From contig QFOT01000001.1 in the NCBI GenBank assembly GCA_003241285.1, forward strand, positions 1 to 64,000: a DNA stretch of 64,000 bases. The letters are read 5' to 3'. The notes beneath the pieces are model-generated. The model was not told where the DNA came from. It did no database searches and saw only the letters and a program-made list of their open reading frames with translations. Source of the stretch: Micavibrio aeruginosavorus. Lineage in GTDB: Bacteria > Pseudomonadota > Alphaproteobacteria > Micavibrionales > Micavibrionaceae. Below, in pieces: positions 1 to 8,011 of the stretch (position 1 is its first letter; each line of letters begins with the position of its first letter). Both the position numbers and the translations under genes were made by a program.

Positions 1-1005
1 CCCATTATGCTTGGCGACGTATAAGGCTGAATCGGCCCGCTCCACAAGGTCTTCCGGCGCTTTTTCAAAAGCGTATTCGGCGACACCGACCGACATCGTA
101 ATGCGGCCCAGAATATCTCCCGAACTTCTATTGATGACATCTTTCATGGCGATCGCGAGACGCAATGAATTACCCACCGCCAGCGCTGACTGCATGGACG
201 TTTCAGGCAATAAAATTGCAAATTCCTCGCCGCCGTAACGGGCGGCGAAATCGCGCCCTTTCAGGCCGTCGCGCAGGGTCCGCGCGACAAGGCGCAGGAC
301 CTGATCACCCACCTGATGGCCGAAATTATCATTGAAGCTTTTGAAGTGATCGATATCGACCATCAGCAGACTGAAAGGCTTGCGGGATTGCGTTGCTTCC
401 GCAATCAGCATGTTTATTTCTTCGTCAAACGCCTTTCGGTTGGCCAGCCCCGTCAATCCATCCGTCATCGCCTCGCGCCTGACATATTCTAGATCGCGCT
501 TGAGTTCGGCCATCAGAAGCGTGGATTGCGCAAGCTCTTGTTCGAGTTTCTGGTTTTGCTCTATCATCGATTTCGTCTTGATTGTAGCCGAGCGTATGGC
601 ATCCTCCACTTCCTGAGGGTTCTTGGAAGCTGTAATCCTATGCGAAACATCCACAAGTGACTGGCTATAATCAATCGCGGCATCCTGTACGTCTTTAACC
701 CGACCCGTTACTTCATCGATGGTCGCCTGAATCTGCTCTCCGGCACGGCGAACGGTTTGCTCGTTTTTCAATTCGCCCAGATGGCGTGTATATACGTCCA
801 GACATTGTTGGTCAGTGATTTTCTTGTTGTTTTCAATCAAGATATCGACGGCGCGAACGACTTCGGTTTTAGAGCGGGCGAAATATATAAACCATAATTC
901 ATAAATTTCAGGGATCGGGCTCAAATCCTCGCGCCGCAATCGGTCCTGAACCTGCTGGGCGATCTCCTGAGAGCGGCTTTTCTCTTTTGCCTGAATGAAA
1001 CTCAA
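1..1005 (-). CDS. GGDEF diguanylate cyclase (3' end outside window)
   Basis: Makes cyclic di-GMP from two GTP. The open frame continues from about 1005 through base 1, so only the last residues are missing. The C-terminal half is a typical GGDEF domain: TDGLTGLANRKAFDE begins it (about 477-433), VDIDHFKSFNDNFGHQVGD follows, and the active-site loop RYGGEEF lies at about 240-220. The product-inhibition I-site is altered: the residues before the loop read KGRD where RxxD is expected, so Lys replaces the first Arg. The N-terminal 170 residues are helical and charged, without membrane segments, and I do not recognise them. No ATG exists between the upstream in-frame stop and the conserved region. 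TTG at 1005, behind AAGAAAGA, is the most likely start. Domain call is sure; start is uncertain. Confidence 0.85.
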   Translation of the reverse strand, partial: MSFIQAKEKSRSQEIAQQVQDRLRREDLSPIPEIYELWFIYFARSKTEVVRAVDILIENNKKITDQQCLDVYTRHLGELKNEQTVRRAGEQIQATIDEVTGRVKDVQDAAIDYSQSLVDVSHRITASKNPQEVEDAIRSATIKTKSMIEQNQKLEQELAQSTLLMAELKRDLEYVRREAMTDGLTGLANRKAFDEEINMLIAEATQSRKPFSLLMVDIDHFKSFNDNFGHQVGDQVLRLVARTLRDGLKGRDFAARYGGEEFAILLPETSMQSALAVGNSLRLAIAMKDVINRSSGDILGRITMSVGVAEYAFEKAPEDLVERADSALYVAKHNG

Positions 1006-1236
1006 AGCGGGGTCTTTCTTATAATTTTATTCCACTGAAAGCAGAATATGTATTTTAGGAGGGGATGACAAGGACTTGCCCTTTATCTTTCCTTTACGCA
1101 TTTTATAATGCCTCTAAATGTTTAAAAGCACCTTAAAGCCTTGTTTGCAATATGAAAAACTTTGATCGGGGTTGCATTCAGAGATAATTAAAGCCAGAGT
1201 CTTGCGGCATAACAGAAAAGCGAGTGATGAGGAATT

Positions 1237-1995
1237 ATGGATAAAGGTTTTGATAAAACAATTAACGACCTTGTGATGACGATCAAGCAGACAATGTTCA
1301 CCCCGACCCATAAAGCTGGCTGGCCGTTTATCCTCGGCTTTGCGCTTGTCACCATTATCCTGAGCTTTCTATGGGAAGGCTTTGCTCTGATAGGTCTGGT
1401 ATTGACCTTGTGGTGCGTTTATTTTTTCCGCGATCCTGCTCGCTACGTGCCTTTGCGCGAAGGCCTGATCGTGTCCCCCGGCGATGGCCGTGTCACGCAG
1501 ATCGTAGAAGCCTGCCAGCTGCCGCCTGAACTAAGAGGTGATGCTCCTTTGTCCGAAACGGATGAAGATGGCGATTATACCCGTATCAGTATTTTCCTGT
1601 CCGTATTCGATGTTCACGTCAACAGAAGCCCCGTTTCCGGCATCATAAAAAAAGTCGTTTATAAGCCGGGAATTTTTCTGAACGCGGGCAATGACCGCGC
1701 GTCGATGGAAAATGAACGCTGCGCCGCTTTGATCGCCATGCCCAATGGCAAGGAACTGGGCGTCGTGCAGATCGCCGGGCTTATCGCCCGCCGCATTCTA
1801 TGTGATTTGAGCGAAGGCCAGGAAATTGCCAAAGGCGAGCGCTATGGCATCATCCGTTTCGGCAGCCGAATGGATGTTTATCTGCCTGAAGGCGTTGCCC
1901 CGCTCGTATCGATCGGCCAGCGCATGATTGGTGGTGAAACCGTTCTTGGCGATTATTCATCGTCCGAAGCCGCGCGGGAAGCTGCTTCAATTTAA
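1237..1995 (+). CDS. psd: phosphatidylserine decarboxylase proenzyme
   Basis: Converts phosphatidylserine to phosphatidylethanolamine at the inner membrane. At 252 residues it is of the short form common in alphaproteobacteria. Residues about 29-62 are hydrophobic, matching the membrane anchor (GWPFILGFALVTIILSF). The C-terminal RFGSRMDVYLPEG contains the Gly-Ser pair where the proenzyme cuts itself to create the pyruvoyl cofactor, and conserved stretches such as SVFDVHVNRSPVSG are intact. The ATG at 1237 follows GAGGAATT. A later ATG (MTIKQ, residue 15) is a possible start because family members usually begin closer to the hydrophobic segment. The next gene, pssA, makes its substrate and starts 9 bases after the stop, so the two form an operon. 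Confidence 0.95.
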   Translation: MDKGFDKTINDLVMTIKQTMFTPTHKAGWPFILGFALVTIILSFLWEGFALIGLVLTLWCVYFFRDPARYVPLREGLIVSPGDGRVTQIVEACQLPPELRGDAPLSETDEDGDYTRISIFLSVFDVHVNRSPVSGIIKKVVYKPGIFLNAGNDRASMENERCAALIAMPNGKELGVVQIAGLIARRILCDLSEGQEIAKGERYGIIRFGSRMDVYLPEGVAPLVSIGQRMIGGETVLGDYSSSEAAREAASI

Positions 1996-2004
1996 AAGGA
2001 AAGC

Positions 2005-2889
2005 ATGACCATGGAGCCCTACGATCAGCAGCCGTCCCAAGCGGCCCGCACCATTTCGATCCAGAAAATCGTACCTTCCATGATTACGTTGATGGCCCTG
2101 ATCGCTGGCGTAACCAGCATACAGATGGCCATCAATGAGCGCTATGACATGGCCGTCCAGATGATCGTCATTGCCGCCATCCTCGACATTCTTGACGGTG
2201 CGGCCGCCCGTGCCTTGAAAGCGCAAAGCGAATTCGGCGCGGAATTGGACAGCCTTTCCGATTTTCTTGCCTTCGGCGTTGCGCCGAGCGTTCTTCTTTA
2301 TGTCTGGGTTTTGGATGAAGCCGGGAAGCTTGGCTGGATTGCGACCATCATTCTTCCCGTCTGCGCCGCGCTGCGCCTTGCACGCTTCAATGTCGCCTCC
2401 AAAAAATCCGATGATACGCCGCTTTGGAAAAAAAGATTTTTTACCGGTGTCCCCTCTCCGGCGGGGGCAGGCCTTGCTTTACTGCCTGTTTATGTCTGGC
2501 TGATGATGGAGAATAATTTTTTCCGTGAATTCTCGCCTGCCAACTGGCTGGTTGCCGTCTGGGTGATCATCGCCTCCGCTTTGATGGTCAGCCGCATCCC
2601 GACCTTCTCGATCAAATATATGAAACTGCCCGCTAAAATGATGGTCCCCGCCATGGCCTTGGTGGCGCTGATTATCGCAGGCCTGATCCATGCGACCTGG
2701 ATTACCCTCACCATAGTCGGAACGCTCTATGCGATTTCAATCCCTGTCGTTTTCTTCCGCTATCGCAAATTAGAGAAGAAATACAGCGCAGCGCCGGAGG
2801 ATTTATCGTCGCTGGCTTTCGGTATGGCGGCAAGCGATATCCTTCTTCCCGAAACGCCGGAAGACGAAGAAGATATTCGCCCTATTTGA
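2005..2889 (+). CDS. pssA: CDP-diacylglycerol-serine O-phosphatidyltransferase
   Basis: Makes phosphatidylserine from CDP-diacylglycerol and serine. This is the step before Psd, encoded immediately upstream. The full CDP-alcohol phosphotransferase motif DGx2ARx8Gx3Dx3D is present around residues 62-84 (DGAAARALKAQSEFGAELD, then SLSD). Several hydrophobic segments follow, consistent with a multi-pass inner membrane enzyme. Length of 294 residues is slightly above average because of an acidic C-terminal tail ending EDEEDIRPI. The start has a good ribosome site (AAAAGGAAAGC). The stop abuts the convergent gene that ends at 2890. Confidence 0.95.
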   Translation: MTMEPYDQQPSQAARTISIQKIVPSMITLMALIAGVTSIQMAINERYDMAVQMIVIAAILDILDGAAARALKAQSEFGAELDSLSDFLAFGVAPSVLLYVWVLDEAGKLGWIATIILPVCAALRLARFNVASKKSDDTPLWKKRFFTGVPSPAGAGLALLPVYVWLMMENNFFREFSPANWLVAVWVIIASALMVSRIPTFSIKYMKLPAKMMVPAMALVALIIAGLIHATWITLTIVGTLYAISIPVVFFRYRKLEKKYSAAPEDLSSLAFGMAASDILLPETPEDEEDIRPI

Positions 2890-3624
2890 TTAACCGAAGC
2901 CCGGAATAACCATGCCGGGCATTTTCGGAGCTGCTGGACCTTCGGCGACATGCACACCGATTTTAGGCGCAATTCCACGAACTGTCGAAGTCTGGTTGTC
3001 ATGATCGTCGAGCTTGCCGGCCAATGTGCCGATTTTTTCCCTGATCTTTTGCTCTTGCGCCGAATCCACTTTTTTCTCGTTCATCACCGCGATATTTGAC
3101 ACGGGCATTTTCTTCTGCGCAAAACCGTCCGCGAAATAGGCGCCCTGACTATCGACATAATTTCTGCAGATAGGATCATCTTGGGGATTATCATAGGATT
3201 CGATCGCGGTATCTTTCGCAGCCGCCCCTCCTTGCATTTCTTTTAATGATCTCGCAAGCGTGTAATAACCGCCTTCTTCCTGCTGGGGCTGTATGGCGCT
3301 TGCCATGGAAGAAATCCCGTCTTTTAAGGCGAAACCTGCGCCGACGACCGCGCCGGCAGCCGGGCCTGCAAGAGCGGTGGCTGCCGCAGTCGCAGCGACA
3401 CCTGTTACTGCTCGCCCGAGAAACCCTACTGCGCCGCCACTATTATTGGCCGCCCCGCCATCGTTCATTTCCGCATGGAGTTTACCTGCCTCGACTTGCA
3501 TCTGGGCCATAATCGCTTGTGGCGCATAGCGGGATTCCATCGCTGCGCCATTCAGGTTATCTGCCTGATTGGGGCCGGAACTGCCCAGTCCTGTAAAATT
3601 CGCATTGAAATTGGCCAAACACAC
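2890..3624 (-). CDS. hypothetical protein with glycine-zipper segment
   Basis: I do not recognise this 244-residue protein. Residues about 63-105 form a long Ala/Gly-rich hydrophobic stretch with small residues at regular spacing (LAGPAAGAVVGAGFALKDG), like glycine-zipper segments that insert in membranes. No signal peptide precedes it. The rest is polar, with a charged helical region (NEKKVDSAQEQKIREKIGT) and a Pro/Gly-rich C-terminus. The first possible start is GTG at 3624, but TTG at 3618 is better spaced from AGGG and may be the real one. It converges on pssA with no gap. The 3' neighbour on the other side (3747) is divergent, so it is probably a single-gene unit. Confidence 0.6.
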   Translation of the reverse strand: MCLANFNANFTGLGSSGPNQADNLNGAAMESRYAPQAIMAQMQVEAGKLHAEMNDGGAANNSGGAVGFLGRAVTGVAATAAATALAGPAAGAVVGAGFALKDGISSMASAIQPQQEEGGYYTLARSLKEMQGGAAAKDTAIESYDNPQDDPICRNYVDSQGAYFADGFAQKKMPVSNIAVMNEKKVDSAQEQKIREKIGTLAGKLDDHDNQTSTVRGIAPKIGVHVAEGPAAPKMPGMVIPGFG

Positions 3625-3683
3625 ACCCTGTTTTTATTATTTCTTTATTATTCAATTATAGCGGTTAAAAAGAGGTAAATATA

Positions 3684-3695
3684 TGTAAATTTACA
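3684..3695. promoter_or_regulatory. perfect 12-bp palindrome in divergent intergenic region
   Basis: TGTAAATTTACA is a perfect palindrome in the AT-rich gap between the divergent genes starting at about 3624 and 3747. Size and position suit an operator for a dimeric regulator or an AT-rich promoter element. No binding protein can be named. Confidence 0.3.
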
Positions 3696-3746
3696 CAAAT
3701 TTAATCGCTTTAAGACAAATCTTTGAAAAAATGGCATAATTGATTC

Positions 3747-4424
3747 ATGAAATCCTCCGGCAATGCCCTTATCTATGTTCTGATCGCTGTTATTTTACTG
3801 GGCGCTTTGAGCTTCGCAATTTCCCGCAGCTCGGATTCCAATCCTAACGCTGAAATCAGCGACGCCGCCGCCAAAGCCGCCGCAACCTCTATTTTGGCTT
3901 ACGAGGCTGAAGCCAAAATGGCGGTTAACCAGATGATCCAAAATGGCACAAAATTAACAGACATCAATTACATGATGCCGTGGGAACCGACTTTTAACGA
4001 CGCCCCGACTGTAAATAAATTATTCCATCCTGACGGCGGTGGTTTGCAATGGAAAGGTTTCACACCTAGCATATTTAGGAGCAATGGAAGTCCTGCGCCA
4101 GGATACAATCTATCAAACGCATATAATGGATATTATGTCGGGCGTTTTAATAACGTAGCATGGACGCCAACCTCAAATCGTGACGTTATATTTACAGCCT
4201 ATGCTGTAAAACCTGAAATTTGCGCTGAATTAAACCGCAAAGTCGCAGGCATAACCGCAACTTACGGTGTTGGAGCAGGAGAGTCACCTAGAAGACTTTT
4301 TGTACAGAATGCCTATCATACCGGTGGCTGGAACGACATCACTACAACGACTTGTCCTGACTGTGCAGATAGATCCGCACTATGTGTGGCAAATACTTTT
4401 TACAGTGTCCTGATCGCCAGATAG
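3747..4424 (+). CDS. prepilin-like secreted protein, paralogue of the 37.2 and 38.0 kb genes
   Basis: A 225-residue protein with a very short N-terminus, then Gly and an uninterrupted hydrophobic helix (SGNALIYVLIAVILLGALSF), then AISRSS and a polar extracellular-type domain. This layout is that of type IV prepilins and pseudopilins, where a peptidase cuts after the Gly. The Glu at +5 typical of major pilins is absent. The two genes at 37195 and 38018 share the N-terminal helix, the following (V/I)(T/S)xSS segment, and the last residues: this one ends YSVLIAR, they end YYVLSAR and YYVVMAR. Cys residues cluster near the C-terminus (CPDC, ALCVAN), suggesting disulphides. Pilin identity is inferred from architecture only. 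Confidence 0.6.
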   Translation: MKSSGNALIYVLIAVILLGALSFAISRSSDSNPNAEISDAAAKAAATSILAYEAEAKMAVNQMIQNGTKLTDINYMMPWEPTFNDAPTVNKLFHPDGGGLQWKGFTPSIFRSNGSPAPGYNLSNAYNGYYVGRFNNVAWTPTSNRDVIFTAYAVKPEICAELNRKVAGITATYGVGAGESPRRLFVQNAYHTGGWNDITTTTCPDCADRSALCVANTFYSVLIAR

Positions 4425-4467
4425 TTTCCAGATTTACCGGCTTCAAAAACAAGCTGCCGCGTCACCC

Positions 4468-6150
4468 TTAAACAGATTTCAATCCTGATAAAAATTCGCT
4501 GACCAGTGACTGGAGGGAGGCGTTCTGTGCTTTGAGATCTTCAATGGACGACGTGACGATCTTGGCCGATTTCATCGTGTTGGCAGCAGCGCTCGAAACC
4601 TCGATAATATTATGGCTGATTTCCTGAGTCCCATTTGAGGTATGCGACACGTTGCGGGAAATTTCCTGCGTTGCCGATCCCTGTTCTTCGACGGCAGACG
4701 CGATAGTCGTCGAGATCGCATTGATGCGCTCAATTGTTTTTGAAATATCCGAGATCGATGTCACGGCCTGTGACGTGGCCGACCTGACCGAATTGATCTG
4801 ATTGGTGATATCTTCTGTCGCCTGGCTGGTCTGCGTGGCAAGATTTTTAACTTCGTTGGCGACAACGGCAAAACCTTTGCCCGCTTCACCCGCCCGCGCC
4901 GCTTCGATCGTCGCGTTCAGCGCCAGCAGGTTGGTCTGGCTCGCGATCTGGTTGATCATATCGACGACTTCGCCGATGCGTTCTGCGGCTTTGGATAATT
5001 CATTGACCTGTTCCGTTGTCTTGCGGCTTTCTTCTGTCGCAGAGCCGACGACATTCGTTGCTTCGGACATCTGGCGGGAGATTTCAGTGACGGACGAACT
5101 AAGCTCTTCGGTTGCGGCAACGATAAGCTGAATGCTTTGAGAAGATTCTTCGGATGCCTGAGCCACTTTCTCCGCCCTCGCAGACGTAGCATCTGATTGA
5201 ATTGTCATTTCGGCGGCATTTTCGTCGAGCTTTTGAACGGCTTGTAAAACTGTTGCCAGGACATCCCCGACATTATGGTCGAATTCGCGCGAGAGGCGCT
5301 CGATTTCCAAAGCACGCTTTTCTTTTGCTTTTCTTTCTTCTTCTTGAGAAAGGCTGAGCGCATCGGCCCGCTCAAGTGTCAGCCGTAATTCGTCAAGCGC
5401 GCGCGCCATGTCGCCGATCTCGTCCTTCCGGCTGATGCCGGCGACAGCCACGTTGAATTTCTTATTGCGAAGATCCTGCAAGGTAGAAGAAGTAACCTTG
5501 ATCGGCGCTGCAATCTCGCGGCGGGCAATGAAGACAGAGATCGCGATACCTGTAACCAGACCTGCAACCACGATAATAATACTCAGCCAGAAGCGCGTGT
5601 CATAAAATTTTTGTAATGAAGCCGAAGCATCGGCGATGTCTTTATTGTTTAGATCGGCAAACTCGACGATTGATTTGTTAAACGCCTTGCGGTTATTGCG
5701 GTTAGCATCGTTGTCACCGAAAATGCGGGCAGCCGGTGCGCCTTCGACGCGGGCCAGCCTGACCGTTTCAGTTCTCGCCGTGACGAAATCTTTCGCGTCT
5801 TTCTCCATGATATCGAATTGCGGCTGCTGCTCTGGTGGCAGCAAAGCTTCCCATTCAGCCAATCGCTCTTGCAATTTACCAAGATTTTCCAAAAGCGGCT
5901 TGCCGAATTTCTCAACATCCTCGGCAGAGCTTGACATGTAAATGCCGCGTGAATCCATGACGACGGCGAGCACCAGCCCGTTGACCCGTTCTCCGAGAAC
6001 CGCCCGTGCCGACGCCTGCTCTATTTCAGAAACACGTTGATTGAATGTGCGAATACTGTCTATGCCGATCATGGCGACAACGGCTGTAACCACGGCCATA
6101 ACAACGACGATAAGACTGATTTTCGTAATGATTTTTGCATTCTGCAACAT
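4468..6150 (-). CDS. methyl-accepting chemotaxis protein
   Basis: Chemoreceptor of 560 residues. TM1 is at about 10-30, a periplasmic helical sensor of about 155 residues follows, then TM2 at about 188-208 ([19 protein letters not shown]). A HAMP linker (about 209-262) precedes a long coiled-coil signalling domain (about 290-540). The conserved hairpin tip that contacts CheA and CheW is clear: [20 protein letters not shown], then [18 protein letters not shown]. The C-terminus (EFLSGLKSV) lacks the NWETF-type tail used to recruit CheR and CheB. No chemotaxis kinase genes lie nearby, so it must work with a signalling cluster elsewhere. The ligand is unknown. Confidence 0.95.
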   Translation of the reverse strand: MLQNAKIITKISLIVVVMAVVTAVVAMIGIDSIRTFNQRVSEIEQASARAVLGERVNGLVLAVVMDSRGIYMSSSAEDVEKFGKPLLENLGKLQERLAEWEALLPPEQQPQFDIMEKDAKDFVTARTETVRLARVEGAPAARIFGDNDANRNNRKAFNKSIVEFADLNNKDIADASASLQKFYDTRFWLSIIIVVAGLVTGIAISVFIARREIAAPIKVTSSTLQDLRNKKFNVAVAGISRKDEIGDMARALDELRLTLERADALSLSQEEERKAKEKRALEIERLSREFDHNVGDVLATVLQAVQKLDENAAEMTIQSDATSARAEKVAQASEESSQSIQLIVAATEELSSSVTEISRQMSEATNVVGSATEESRKTTEQVNELSKAAERIGEVVDMINQIASQTNLLALNATIEAARAGEAGKGFAVVANEVKNLATQTSQATEDITNQINSVRSATSQAVTSISDISKTIERINAISTTIASAVEEQGSATQEISRNVSHTSNGTQEISHNIIEVSSAAANTMKSAKIVTSSIEDLKAQNASLQSLVSEFLSGLKSV

Positions 6151-6235
6151 AAAGCGGCTCCTTGTTTCCGATTACGAGTGTATTCGGAAATGTTTAAGAA
6201 ATTTCAACGACATTATAGAAACAAAAAAGCTCTAA

Positions 6236-7309
6236 TCAGAAATCGACAAGTATGCCAACCACAGCGCTTGTCGCATCAAATTCTTCACCGCCCGCAACAT
6301 CTATTTTGTACTGCGACATGGATGATCTGAACTGCACGCCGGGAGATAGAGTATAGGAAAGTCCGCCAGTGTAGCGGTCGGTATCGATCTCGGTCCCGAC
6401 ATCGTCTTCCTTGTGATAATAGGAAAGCCCCAGCGTTAACTTATCGATTTTATAATTACCGCCCACCGCCAGATAACTGACATCGTCATCCTCGCTGCCC
6501 TCGTCATCCACCTGATAGCTTACGCCGATACTGAAAGCGTCATATCCCAGCACAAGACCCGCATTCCATGCATCGCGGTCTTCGGCACCACCTGTTTCCG
6601 CTGTCGCATGGGTATATCCTGCGCCGGTTGTGATTTTTACATCCTCGATAGTGCTTTGATACCTGAGCGCCATATCCCAGATGTCGCTGGTCGGTGCGGC
6701 GTCATCGCCGTCTATCGAATTACCGTTATTGCCGCGGGATGCGTCGAGCTCCGGCGTATAGGAAACTCCTGCCTGCAAGCCGCTATATAAGGGGGTTAAA
6801 TAAGTAATCTTGTCATTCTTGGCGGATATATTATGATCGTAATCGGTTTCGCCGACCGGAACACCCAAAGCGGTGGTGTTTATCGGAACGATCTGCTGGC
6901 GAACGCCATCTATATCACGGTCGGCAGACGGCGCGGCGGTCTGGAGCAGGAAAGCCGCACCATCTTTTCCGCCGAAATTGATCTGCCCCCAATCACCGGA
7001 CGCATACAGGAAGGTTTCATCCGTATCGAAATCGTCACCTGCATCGGCCTGTCCCTCGACATGAACTCCGATCTTCAAACCGTTTTCGAGTGTCTTTTCG
7101 GCATTAAAGTGAATTTCCGAGGATCTCAATATACCTGTCTTATTAACACCGGGACCGGCAGATGCACTGTCCTGATCCGTGTAATTGCCATAGACCTTCA
7201 TATATCCGCCCAGCTCTATATCAAAACCGTTTTCATTTTCGGCGGCGTGAGCAGGGATCGCAAAAATGGCTGCGCACAGGCAGGTTAATATAGAAGCTTG
7301 AAATTTCAT
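6236..7309 (-). CDS. outer membrane porin
   Basis: A 357-residue beta-barrel porin of the Gram-negative general porin type. It begins with a signal peptide (MKFQASILTCLCAAIFAIP, cleavage after AHA), followed by alternating strands rich in Gly, Tyr and Asp and typical porin phrases such as IELGGYMKVYGNYTDQD and FNAEKTLENGLKIGVHVEGQ. The last residue is Phe (VVGILVDF), the usual signal for BAM insertion. Acidic loops (DDEGSEDDDVSY) suggest a possible cation preference, but that is inference. ATG at 7309 is preferred over an upstream TTG at 7321 because the signal peptide begins there. It lies in a leftward run between the chemoreceptor and engB genes. Confidence 0.92.
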   Translation of the reverse strand: MKFQASILTCLCAAIFAIPAHAAENENGFDIELGGYMKVYGNYTDQDSASAGPGVNKTGILRSSEIHFNAEKTLENGLKIGVHVEGQADAGDDFDTDETFLYASGDWGQINFGGKDGAAFLLQTAAPSADRDIDGVRQQIVPINTTALGVPVGETDYDHNISAKNDKITYLTPLYSGLQAGVSYTPELDASRGNNGNSIDGDDAAPTSDIWDMALRYQSTIEDVKITTGAGYTHATAETGGAEDRDAWNAGLVLGYDAFSIGVSYQVDDEGSEDDDVSYLAVGGNYKIDKLTLGLSYYHKEDDVGTEIDTDRYTGGLSYTLSPGVQFRSSMSQYKIDVAGGEEFDATSAVVGILVDF

Positions 7310-7392
7310 GGCGGAGCCCAAATAAAAATAGGAATAAGATTGCAGAAAATCCTATCTATTTTTCAATGGAATGCAAATCTATTTGTAGAAAC

Positions 7393-8010
7393 TTATTTGA
7401 TCAGGTCAAAAATAGTCTGCTGCAACGCCTCAATACCGGTTTTTTCGCGTGAGCTTACCGGGTGGATGAGCGGAAAGGCTGCCGGTGACTTTTTAAGATA
7501 AGTCTCAACAAAATCAGTGACCTGCTCTAGATCCTTTTTCTTAACCTCGTCGATTTTGGTCAGAATGACGCGATAGGAAACAGCCGCCTCGTCCAGCATT
7601 TTCATCATCTGCCGGTCCGTATCCTTAAGCCCGTGACGAGAGTCGACCAGCACAAAGGCCGATCTTAAATTAGGTCTGCCGCGAAGATAATCTTTTATCA
7701 GCAGATCCCAGGTCGCCTGCATCTGCTTGGAAACCTTGGCGTAACCATAGCCGGGCATATCGACGAGATGGAATTTATCACCTGTGTTGAAAAAATTAAG
7801 CTGCTGCGTCCGGCCGGGCGTTTTTGATACATGCGCGATATCGCGCCCCATGATCGCATTGATCAGCGATGATTTCCCGACATTGGACCTTCCGGCAAAA
7901 GCCACTTCCGGCAGTGAGAAATCGGGTAATTGCCCGAGCTGGGCAACGCCGAAAACGAAATCGCATTTCCCGCCGAAAAGTTTTCGAAGATGTTCAGGCG
8001 GCAAACTCAC
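7393..8010 (-). CDS. engB: ribosome biogenesis GTPase EngB/YsxC
   Basis: Essential small GTPase for maturation of the large ribosomal subunit. The G motifs are all visible: G1 GRSNVGKSSLINA, G3 DMPGYGYAK, G4 LTKIDE. A longer frame opens at ATG 8097 inside yidC, but GTG at 8010 is the better start: it sits just past the yidC stop (8012-8014), behind GGAAGATAAG, and gives 205 residues, the usual family length. The product then starts at SLPPEHLRKLFGG. Coupling to yidC matches the common alphaproteobacterial order rpmH-rnpA-yidD-yidC-engB. Confidence 0.93.
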   Translation of the reverse strand: MSLPPEHLRKLFGGKCDFVFGVAQLGQLPDFSLPEVAFAGRSNVGKSSLINAIMGRDIAHVSKTPGRTQQLNFFNTGDKFHLVDMPGYGYAKVSKQMQATWDLLIKDYLRGRPNLRSAFVLVDSRHGLKDTDRQMMKMLDEAAVSYRVILTKIDEVKKKDLEQVTDFVETYLKKSPAAFPLIHPVSSREKTGIEALQQTIFDLIK

Positions 8011-8011
8011 T

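Noticed and set aside
2005..2226. ORFs on both strands over pssA and other genes
   Set aside because: Frames opposite real genes with no start signals; they mirror the codon pattern of the true gene.
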